A stretch of 64,000 nucleotides of DNA. It comes from Ridgeia piscesae. Taxonomy: Eukaryota > Annelida > Polychaeta > Sabellida > Siboglinidae. Location: positions 140,001 to 204,000 of the forward strand of contig JAODUO010001198.1 of NCBI GenBank assembly GCA_025642075.2. The letters are read 5' to 3'. Position numbers and translations under genes: made by a program. The notes beneath the pieces were generated by a model. The model did no database searches. It had not been told where the DNA came from and saw only the letters and a program-made list of their open reading frames with translations. This document shows positions 41,901 to 54,000 of this stretch, piece by piece. How positions within the stretch are numbered: position 1 is the stretch's first letter; each line of letters begins with the position of its first letter.

Positions 41901-44900
41901 CCAGTGAGATGATGGCCAGTGAGATGATGGCCAGTGAGATGATGGCCAGTGAGATGATGGCCAGTGAGATGATGGCGGAATGGCCAGTGAGATGATGGCC
42001 AGTGAGATGATGGCCAGTGAGATGATGGCCAGTGAGATATGGCCAGTGAGATGATGGCCAGTGAGATGATGGCCAGGGAGATGATGGCCAGTGAGATGAT
42101 GGCCAGTGAGATAATGGCCAGTGAGATGATGGCCAGGAGATGATGGCCAGTGAGATGATGGCCAGTGAGATGATGGCCAGTGAGATGATGGCCAGTGAGA
42201 TGATGGCCAGTGAGATATGGCCAGTGAGATGATGGCCAGTGAGATGATGGCCAGTGAGATGATGGCCAGTGAGATGATGGCCAGTGAGATGATGGCCAGT
42301 GAGATGATGGCCAGTGAGATGATGGCCAGGGAGATGATGGCCAGTGAGATGATGGCCAGTGAGATGATGGCCAGTGAGATGATGGCCAGTGAGATAATGG
42401 CCAGTGAGATAATGGCCAATGAGATGATGGCCAGTGAGATAATGGCCAGTGAGATGATGGCCAGTGAGATGATGGCCAGTGAGATGATGGCCAGTGAGAT
42501 GATGGCCAGTGAGATGATGGCCAGTGAGATGATGGCCAGTGAGATAATGGCCAGTGAGATGATGGCCAGTGAGATGATGGCCAGTGAGATGATGGCCAGT
42601 GAGATGATGGCCAATAAGCTTGAATGACCCACCTTCCTCATTGTCTACAGTACACCCGTCCGTGCCGTCAAAGTTCCCGCGGTGAGTGAAGCTGGCGTTG
42701 CCCAGTTTGAGAACGATGGCAACGATGTAGAAGAGATTTCTAATCTCCGACTCCTCGAAACCTATCACCTCCATCGCTCTCTGCAACAAATGACACAGAT
42801 CACTCATCCCTCTCACCCTCTGTATACCTGGTAAAGGCCCAGCCAACATAGAACAGATGTAGAAGATTCAGACATTTCATCATTTATTTATTATAATCTG
42901 GTAAAGTTTTCAAACTGGGAACTGCTTGTGGGAATGTCTCATACAGACGGCATGACAATACTGATGCAGTTCACATATATTGCTGGTTTTGACGTTGTTT
43001 ACAGCAAAGCTTGACATTTTGACTGTGACATAGACAAAGCGTGACACTGAGGATCAGTTGGTTGTCCAAGGCAACTCATATTGGTAGTAAATAGATTTCA
43101 CTAATGCATAGTTGATGCAATAAAAGTCAAACAAATCAAGCTGTATTATTTCTGTATGTTAAGTTTATACACATGTATGCATGCATGCACAAGTGTCGCA
43201 TGTATACACATGTATACACATGTATACACATGTATACACATGTATACACATGTATACACATGTATACACATGTATACACATGTATACCCATGTATACACA
43301 TGTAGACACATGTATACACATGTACAGACATGTACAGACATGTACACACATGTATACACATGTACACACATGTATACACATGTATATACTTGTACACAGA
43401 AGAATAGTTGTAAAATGAAACACATAAAATGCAAAGGAAACAGCATTTGGGGATATATAACCAAATGGTATTCTTCCTTTGTAGTCCTACTCAAAAGAAC
43501 TGTGTTGTGCCATTTGTGTAACTATCTGGAAGCACTGAATGTAGAACTGGTTGAGTAGAAATGATATTTCTGTGCAGCATGGTATCAGAGCTGCGACATA
43601 AAGATATTTGTCAGACAGTGACCAGGTGCATATGCAAAACTATGCTGACAGGTGTAGTTCGGCCTAGGTGTGTCAACATGGGCAATCACCAGCTGATTGG
43701 AGCAGAAATGAAGGGGTGTCAGGTTAGAGATTCAACAGTAAGAGAAATTTCACGAATTTTATGTATCACATATGTGTATGGAGGCGAATTAATGTCTGAA
43801 ATTGTCAATACCACAGCTTCAAAAACCTAGCAGGAAATCAAAGAAACATTACAACGGCTGCCTACGGGGAAGTCAAAGATGGTATCTACCCACGTTTGGC
43901 TTGGGACATGATTCTGTGTCTGCTGAAATGTTGATATAAACATTCCCTGTGACAGGACATTTGCAAAGGTCAACAAACATGACACAGACAAGACATTAGT
44001 GACACAACACCTGACGCGTCATCTCACCCGTGTCGCTTGGTAATCGTCCCCGTCATCGATGGTGTCCACCTCACCATCGCCACCTGCCTGCAGAATAGCA
44101 TACTCCTCGGGACTGCGTCGGAGCTTCAGGGATTCTGTGGGGAAATGTCAGACTGTTCTAGGCCAGGTAGAAGACAGGTGAGATGATCACAGGCAGGTAG
44201 AAGACAGGTAAGATGATCACAGGCAGGTAGAAGACAGGTAAGATGATCACAGGCAGGTAGAAGACAGGTAAGATGATCACAGGCAGGTAGAAGACAGGTA
44301 AGATGATCACAGGCAGGTAGAAGACAGGTAAGATGATCACAGGCAGGTAGAAGACAGGTAAGATGATCACAGGCAGGTAGAAGACAGGTAAGATGATCAC
44401 AGGCAGGTAGAAGACAGGTAAGATGATCACAGGCAGGTAGAAGACAGGTGAGATGATCACAGGTGAAGTTTGGGCAGGTAAAACATTCTTGTGTACTACC
44501 TATGATAATAATTGTAACACTTCTATAGACCCCTCTATCCTTAAACAAGTCAAGCTCACAGGTGCATCAAACAGAATTACTTAGTGTAATCATAAAGGGG
44601 GACAGGTCAAGTCATCACTGTAGCATGGATTCATCGAGAAGTTATGGCAGAAAAGCAATTTCCAAAAAAATTGTTTTCAGTTTTTTACAAAAGGTGGCTA
44701 CAGCACATGTACAATAAGATAAAAAAATGAGAAAAAGTTACATAAGAGTGTTGAAAAACATTTTTAAACCAGTTTTTGGTCATCTAAGTAACCCAATCAA
44801 ATAAATATTTACCATGCATAGTGGCAGTGCCCTAAGGTACTTCCAGGCCACAAATTTTGAAAATAAGTCCTAAACAGTTTCTGAGAAATGGGCGCTAATG

Positions 44901-47900
44901 GCACACAGTGGCAGACACAAAATGATGCTATAACTCCATTGACCTTTGGCCCAAAAGACTAAAAATGTAGCCTCTGTTAAGCTGTCCTACATAAACCATT
45001 GTTTATGTAGGACAGTTTAACAAAGGCTGTATTTTACTTGATAAGCCACATCAGTGTAATATTTACATTTCCTCTTTGCTATTCACTCTAAAATTGCATA
45101 GATTGGACAAATGAGCAAAGGCCTCTACTCCCAGGCCTCAACAGGGCCACTACTCCCAGACCTCAACAGGGCCACTACTCCCAGACCTCAACAGGGCCAC
45201 TACTCCCAGGCCTCAACAGGGCCACTACTCCCAGACCTCAACAGGGCCACTACTCCCAGGCCTCAACAGGGCCACTACTCCCAGGCCTCAACAGGGCCAC
45301 TACTCCCAGACCTCAACAGGGCCACTACTCCCAGGCCTCAACAGGGCCACTACTCCCAGACCTCAACAGGGCCACTACTCCCAGGCCTCAACAGGGCCAC
45401 TACTCCCAGGCCTCAACAGGGCCACTACTCCCAGGCCTCAACAGGGCCACTACTCCCAGGCCTCAACAGGGCCACTACTCCCAGGCCTCAACAGGGCCAC
45501 TACTCCCAGGCCTCAACAGGGCCACTACTCCCAGCCTCAACAGGGCCACTACTCCCAGGCCTCAACAGGGCCACTACTCCCAGGCCTCAACAGGGCCACT
45601 ACTCCCAGGCCTCAACAGGGCCACTACTCCCAGACCTCAACAGGGCCACTACTCCAGGCCTCAACAGGGTTACTACCCTTGGGCCACAACAGGGCCACTA
45701 CTCCAGGCCTCAATAGGGCCATTACTCCGGGCCTCAACAGGGCCACTACTTTGGGCCTTAACACGGCCACTACTCCCGGGCCACAACAGGGCCACTACTC
45801 CCAGGCCACAACAGGGCCACTACTCCCAGGCCACAACAGGGCCACTACTCCCAGACCTCAACAGGGCCACTACTCCAAGCCTCAACAAGGCCACCACTCC
45901 TGGGTCTTAACAGGGCTACTACTCCAGGGTCACGAGGATTCCCAGGCCTCAAAGGCCCAACCCGGCTCAACAGGAATGGCCTCAAGGGCCCCCCGCAGAG
46001 CTTAAAGGGAACTACTCCCAGCCTCAACACACTACTCTGCCTCAACACACACTCAGTAACACGCCACTACTCCCGACCACAACACACTACTCCAGGCCAC
46101 AACAGGGCTACTACTCCCAGGCCTCAACAGGGCCACTACTCCAGGCCTCAAAGGGCCACTACTCCAGCCTCAACAAGGCCACTACTCAGTTAACAGGGCC
46201 ACTACTCCCAGACCTACAACAGGGCCATACTCACACAGGCCTCACAGGAAGCACTACTCCCAGGCTCAGAAGGGCCACTACTCCCAGGCTCTCAACACAG
46301 GCCAGTAACACTACACACAGCTCAGTAACACACACACAGCTCAGTAACACGACACACAGCTCAGTACACTACACACAGCTCAGTAACACTACACACAGTA
46401 GTACACTACACACAGCAGTAACACTACACACAGTCAGTAACACTACACACAGCTCAGTACACTACACACAGCTCAGTAACACTACACACAGCTCAGTAAC
46501 ACTACACACAGCTCAGTAACACTACACACAGCTCAGTAACACTACACACAGCTCAGTAACACTACACACAGCTCAGTAACACTACACACAGCCAGTAACA
46601 CTACACACAGCTCAGTAACACTACACACAGCTCAGTAACACTACACACAGCTCAGTAACACTACACACAGCTCAGTAACACTACACACAGCTCAGTAACA
46701 CTACACACAGCTCAGTAACACTACACACAGCTCAGTAACACTACACACAGCACAGTAACACTACACACAGCTCAGTAACACTACACACAGCTCAGTAACA
46801 CTACACACAGCTCAGTAACACTACACACAGCTCAGTAACACTACACACAGCTCAGTAACACTACACACAGCTCAGTAACACTACACACAGTTCAGTAACA
46901 CTACACACAGCACAGTAACACTACACACAGCACAGTAACACTACACACAGCTCAGTAGCACTACACACAGCTCAGTAACACTACACACAGCTCAGTAACA
47001 CTAAACACAGCTCAGTAACACTACACACAGCTCAGTAACACTACACACAGTTCAGTAACACTACACACAGCTCAGTAACATTACACACAGCACAGCAACA
47101 CTACACACAGATCAGTAACACTACACACAGTTCAGTAACACTAAACACAGCACAGTATCACTATACACAGCTCAGTAACACTACACACAGTTCAGTAGCA
47201 CTACACACAGCTCAGTAACACTACACACAGTTCAGTAACACTACACACAGCTCAGTAACACTACACACAGCTCAGTAACACTACACACAGCTCAGTAACA
47301 CTACACACAGCTCAGTAACACTACACACAGCACAGTATCACTATATACAGCTCAGTAACACTACACACAGTTCAGTAACACTACACACAGCTCAGTAACA
47401 CTACACACAGTTCAGTAACACTACACACAGCTCAGTAACACTACACACAGCTCAATAACACTAAACACAGCTCTGTAATGCAACACAAAGCTCTGTAATG
47501 TTACTCATAGCTGTGTAACACTACACACAGCTGTGTAAAATTACAGACAACTATTTTATTTAATTTGACAGAATTAAATGTAACGGAATACACACTGTAA
47601 CAGAATACACACTGTAACAGAATACACACTGTAACAGAATACACACTGTAACAGAATACACACTGTAACAGAATACACACTGTAACGTAACCAGACACAA
47701 TGCCTGGAGTTATGGATCACTCTTTCACTATTGGTAAAACAGTCATGCGGAAGTTTACTTAATGCAGGAAGCATGTTTCATAAATAGCAACCACATCTTC
47801 TAAAACACTTCAAATAAAACATAACAATAGACTAATATATTTCATACTTTTCTGTAGAGAAATAACATTTCAACCGACCTTTTCTAACAAGTCTGTTGCC

Positions 47901-47971
47901 ACGAGAACATGAAACAGAGAAAACATTATTGCAATAATCATATATTGTGGCCATGTCAATTTGTTATGACA

Positions 47972-48042
<71 letters not shown>

Positions 48043-51000
48043 TGTGTGTGTGGTGCGTGCGTGCGTGTGTGTGTGCGTGGTGGTGTGTGTGTGTGTACAT
48101 GTGTGTGTGTGTGTGCGTGCGTATGTGTGTGTAGTGTGTGTGTGTGTAGTGTGTGTGTGTGTATGCGTGTGTGCTTGTGTGTATGTATGTATGTATGTGT
48201 GTAGTGTGTGCGCATGTGCGTGTGTGTGTGTGAGTGCATGCGTGTGCACGTGCACATGTATGTGTGTGTGTGTGTCTGTGTGTCTGTGTGTTTGTGTATG
48301 TGGGTGCTTGCTTGCATGCATTTATGTGCATGAATGCATGCCCAACACCTGTGCCCATACATGAATGGTTTGAATCCAGGCGTAGTTTGTTTCCATTTAA
48401 ATAATTGTTAACCAACAACATTGAGCAGTACATAACATACTACACAAGCAAGACACACTCATGGAACTTGACTGACACAGCACTCATTCTGCACTGCAAT
48501 GTTAAGTAGAAAAACCCAGATAAGTGCACTTAAATAATGTAAACATCATTCTATTCCGCCAGGATGTTTATCCTCTTTTTTAATGTTTGCAAGATAAAAA
48601 CAAGCCCTGTTGACCAGTGCAACGTATGCTAAGACCTTTACTTGATAAGCAACACCAGAATAATATTTACATTTCCAGTTATCCACTCTAAAACTGCTGC
48701 AGACTTCCTCTTGTTTATTATGTTCTATACATACCAGAACTATTTTAGTGTAGATAACATGGATTTGCTGTCGCTGTTGGAACTTGTCACCCACAATTTT
48801 GTCAGACCAATGAAACAAATTTTGGTACTTTGACAGCTAAATGCTTGGTGAAATGTTTTCATTCCTTATACATGACCTTACTTAAGGGCTTAATTAAAAA
48901 CGATGATAATGATAAACTTCTACTGTGCCTATGTTGTCAGGAACTTGAGCTCAGAGACACAACATAAAACACACATCAGGAGTAGCCGTGAACATGGACA
49001 GGTGTGAGTCATCACCGGGGTGTGGGAGTGCCAAAGATTGAAGGTAAAGGTAAGTTCTTATATAGTGCTGTACCCAGTCCTCAGGGCTGCTCCAAGCATT
49101 TTTACACTTAATTTCCCTGGCAGACCTGTTCAATCAAACACCGTCTCAACTTCTCTGGAAGGCATCCAGCCATATGCTACAATTAATGCACGAAGGCTGC
49201 TCGTACACATATCCACCACTGTCTATATCCAGGTACTCATTTACACAGCTGAGTGAACTACAGCAATGTAGAGTGAAAAACTTGTCCAAGGTTTTATTCC
49301 AGCCCAGGATTCAAACCCGGGTCCTCTTAGTTGAGTGTCCGATGCTCTAACGCACAGTAAACTTGTGAGATAAAACTGAACTGGTGAACTAAACCGAATA
49401 TTCATGACCATGTCTTATATGGATTATTTAGAACACCACGCATGCAGAGTTATTTTTTAGATAAGTTGTAAAACTCATAAGTGCTTAAAAAACGCGTTTG
49501 TAACAAAACATATGAAACAACTATGTTAACCTGATTTATAAAAATAGCACCTACCCCGGTACACAATCAGCTGATAATCTGTTCCATTCGTTTACTGTTC
49601 TTTGTGAAAATGATAATTTTCTAATATCTAGTCTACACTACTTCTTTGCTAATGTAACTCCATGTTCTCTAGTCCTTCTCTCTTCCTTGACCGAGAAAAA
49701 CATATTTCTGTCAATATTTTCATACCCATTCAATATTTTCAACACCTCAATCTGATCTCCTCTCAATCTTCTGGTTTATATTGTTGTTAAACCACATTCT
49801 TTTAGACGCATTTTATAACTAATATTCCTGAGTTTTGGTATCATTTTGTTTGCTCTCCTTTGTACTCTTTCTAGCGTATCAATATCCAATACCCAGAAGA
49901 ACACTGTTGGATGCTCACAGTTTGTGATGGCGCCACCTACAGGGTCGCCCTTGAAGTCAAACTCGATGTCCATGTACTTCCCCTGCAAGACAACAATCAA
50001 CATAAAAAACACTGTTGTGTGTTGACCTACATCTCCGACAGTTTCACATGTTTTGGGCCAACATTTTTACGTGGTCTAGTGGGCCCACTCGGGAGGTTCA
50101 TAGATTCTGACTGTTACAAAATCCATCCGAGGCGTGGAGAACTTGGGGTCTCGATATTTCATAAGGCTGTATATAGAGTTCCAGCCATAGATTGCATGGT
50201 TTTCTATACCACTGCAATATAATTATGCCATCTACGACTATGTCACGGTACGTAAGGCCTTTTTTACTGGCATTTTAAAATCGTGGAAGCGTAACCCTGC
50301 AACTAATCTGTACGCCATATGTTACCATTGTCTTGTATCTTGAATGTGAGCATGCGACCTATTTCTGGGACACACGATATAACAATGTAGTGTATTTATC
50401 AAACGTTTCAGCATGGTTCACTGCTTTCCCCACGCTTTGCTGAGTAACTTGTTTAATTCACATTATAACTCAGAAAGCCCCCAACACTAGACTAAACATG
50501 ATAAAATGTTATGGTTTCCACATGACTTACAAGTATACAACTATAGATCAATGCACAAACATATTACAGCCTGTAAGTGTGAGGACTTGGCTGTACTCTG
50601 TCTTCTCAGTGATATGGATAATTGATACGGTTTAACCAGCAGTATTGTTTCCTTAACAAATAACCCCAAACTAACAAAAGATACCACATATTAATCAATC
50701 ATAGACGATAGGAGTCAAAATTACCTCTTTTTCCCTTTAAGACTCAAATATGCCATTTTTGCAACTTCGTACACATGTTACTATGGCACGTTAAATATGA
50801 TAGATTTGACTTACAAAACGTGACGAGTTGTCATTCCTGTGTGTCTTTGCATTGCCATAGGCTGAAACACAGCAAATACAACTGTCAGAATCATAGATCA
50901 TCTAAATGATATTGTCTACCACAAGCCAGGATTTAAAATTAGGGGGTAGGGAAATAAGCCCTCCCAGAAAAAGCCCTGTATATAGCTGTATACATCCTGT

Positions 51001-54000
51001 TGTATTTTATCTCAGGAAAATGTTTGCAAACGTAACTCTCATACTCGAATAAATGTCCAACCACTGCTACTGTTTAGTTACACACTGTCTATATATACTT
51101 TAAAACATTAACTGTAAATCGTAAAAATGAAGGGTGTGATAAAAAGTTGTGTACTGCACTATGATATTGCCCTAGTTTTGAGTTAACCCCTGCACCCTAA
51201 CTAAAGAAGTCACGGCCACACAAGTACAGCACTCCCAATTCTATAGCGCCCCTATGCTCTGACACAGACCCCTTTAAGAGAGGCATTTAAACAGAATCTC
51301 AGTTTCTCTTTGAAGCGCTCAACCGTGTCGCAGTCAACACATATACATAATTGTAACACACAATTCTGTTGTGCCCTGGTTTCTTACAGCCGGGAGAATG
51401 AAGACGGTTGTCTAGACTTTGTATGACTACAAATGACTCCAGAATTTATTCTAGCAAGAGATGGCTGGTGTCACCATGCAGTACCTGAACAATGTGACGT
51501 GAACATTCTGAGAACGTGACAACAAATGAATATAGAATTGCAGTTAAACACGGATCAATAAATAATCTGGGTAATCAGTGGCCATAAAGATATATCTTAG
51601 TAGATTATTGGAATATATTTATTGTCTTTTACTACTAATAAAACACACAATATAACAACAATTTTATATATATTATTTGAAGACTAATAAAGCCAAATAT
51701 GAACACTGCTTCCTCACAAAACTTGCTCGAACATACAAACTTGGAGACCTACAATGACAGCCATCACAGAGACGACACATGCTAAATATCTCTCGCTGCT
51801 CTTGCTACTGAAATCAGTGGACATTATTCACCCTGTAGGGTGCCACAACTACCCCCCATACCCCACCCCCCCACTCACCCTCTAGTACGGGGTTGGACTG
51901 CAGTAGTTGTTCCTTCACCCTGTCGATGTCTTGCCCCTTGCCCGAGGCAGCTGCCACATACTGCATGATCACCTTGCTGGCCTCTGTAACACGACGGTGG
52001 AAAGCCATCCGGACAGTTCTGGTGTTGTCACATCCCAACAATTCCATCAGTTTCAAATTTGGCTCACCCCAACAACAGGACATGTTAATTTCTTCATTTT
52101 CCAGTTACAGTTTTTCCAGGACTTCTCTGTGTGTGAGAAAATCGACCCGATTTTAGTAGACTGCGAGTAGTAATACAATGTTGTCAACTGAGAGAACAAT
52201 ATGTCAGAAAGGGCACATTTATATGTTGACAGACCACATTGGTGGCATTGGTGGCATTGGTGGCATTGGTGGCATTGGTGGCATGTCTCAGTTTATTTCA
52301 GCATCGGTTATTTGGTTTAGTCAGGGTTGAACAGGCGATAACGTGGTACATCTATTTTACCACACGGGTCCCCTGGTCATGGTCATAAGTTCTGCGTAGA
52401 ACCCTAGTTTACATGTCCACTCCCTGCCCCCCCCCCCTGTAATAATAACTATTATACCCTTCTGCAGCACTGATATCTACAGAAACTTTAGCTCAGAAGT
52501 GTGATATATTATAATAATATTTTTCAGACAAAATCATAAACAAGACCATGAGTCGCCATAGGAGCAATGGTCAGCTGACGGTTTTATTTAAACTAATTCT
52601 TGAGGTTTTTAAAAGACGGCTATTATTTCATGTGATTTTTAACAGTTGATTACATAGTTCAGATGGATGTAGCCGAAGAGACAGCTCCTGTGCACACCTC
52701 TCTGCCACACCCCCCAACAGCACCCACCTGTCTTGCCTGCCCCACTCTCCCCTACAGCACCCACCTGTCTTGCCTGCCCCACTCTCCCCAACAGCACCCA
52801 CCTGTCTTGCCTGCCCCACTCTCCCCAACAGCACCCACCTGTCTTGCCTGCCCCACTCTCCCCTACAGCACCCACCTGTCTTGCCTGCCCCACTCTCCCC
52901 AACAGCACCCACCTGTCTTGCCTGCCCCACTCTCCCCTACAGCACCCACCTGTCTTGCCTGCCCCACTCTCCCCTACAGCACCCACCTGTCTTGCCTGCC
53001 CCACTCTCCCCTACAGCACCCACCTGTCTTGCCTGCCCCACTCTCCCCTACAGCACCCACCTGTCTTGCCTGCCCCACTCTCCCCTGATATAATGACGCA
53101 CTGGTCAAGGTTGTGATCCCGCATCTCGCGATAGGCATCGTCCACCACAGCATAGCTACAACACACACACACAGTACAGCTACAACCTGGTATGACCACA
53201 ATAGCTATAAACCATAGCTACAATTGACAGGACATCATACACCAACAACAGACAATCAGTATTGCTACCACAGACATGGACTATAGCTACAACTCAATAT
53301 AGCTGCAGTAGACTGACTATAGCTACAGTGTACACTCAACGTAGCTACAACAGATACACAGCGTAGCTACTACAGACATTCAGTATCGCTATAACAGACA
53401 CTGAGTATATAAGAGACAGCTGGTGAGTCACTCAACTCAAATGGTTCGCAATAATCAATAGATGTTATGAATGGTGACATATCTCGCAAGCTTAACTTGA
53501 CACATGCAAATAAACCAGGACTAAACCAATAAACCAGGCCAGCAGCTGGAAGAGAAAGTCTGGCACAAATGTTTCACTGAATGATGTAGTTTCACTGTTT
53601 TTACACATGCTTAATCAATTAAACAGAACAAGCATTTTCTTGTAAAGGCACAAGTAATGTTGATAATACTAAAAGTGATGATTCTAATGCCTGTCCTGAA
53701 ACTTTTTTATTTCAAATTGCACACTTACTAGCACGTATTCAGTTGCATTTATCATAACAGGTGTATCTAGCAAAATATGATATACATACATAAATGTATC
53801 AAGTATAATGTCAAATTATTTTGTACAGTTGTTTCGTGCATTTTCTTAACAATTCAACGCACCTTCCCAAATTGTCATATTTCAACTGAGTAAAATTTAT
53901 CAAATTGATGACAGGATGAAAGACACATACAGTGACATGGACATCACGGGTGTACGCGCTGATGAGGTGACAGACAGGGCAGCATGGAGAGAGGAACTGG

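Noticed and set aside
40567..42849. 760-codon minus-strand open frame
   Set aside because: It is exon 9 of Myo1b followed by the 15-bp intronic array; openness follows from the repeat unit being a multiple of three.
45111..46005. Proline/threonine-rich plus-strand protein
   Set aside because: Translation of the 25-bp minisatellite; 25 is not a multiple of three, so all frames look alike and none is preferred.
47870..47960. LLEKVG reading as the missing Myo1b exon 7
   Set aside because: Only five residues resemble LLEKS, there is no downstream FYQLL block and no acceptor completing the Tyr codon.
52628..53116. Independent [14 protein letters not shown] protein or proline-rich protein
   Set aside because: Explained by the 37-bp array derived from exon 3; no independent start or domain.
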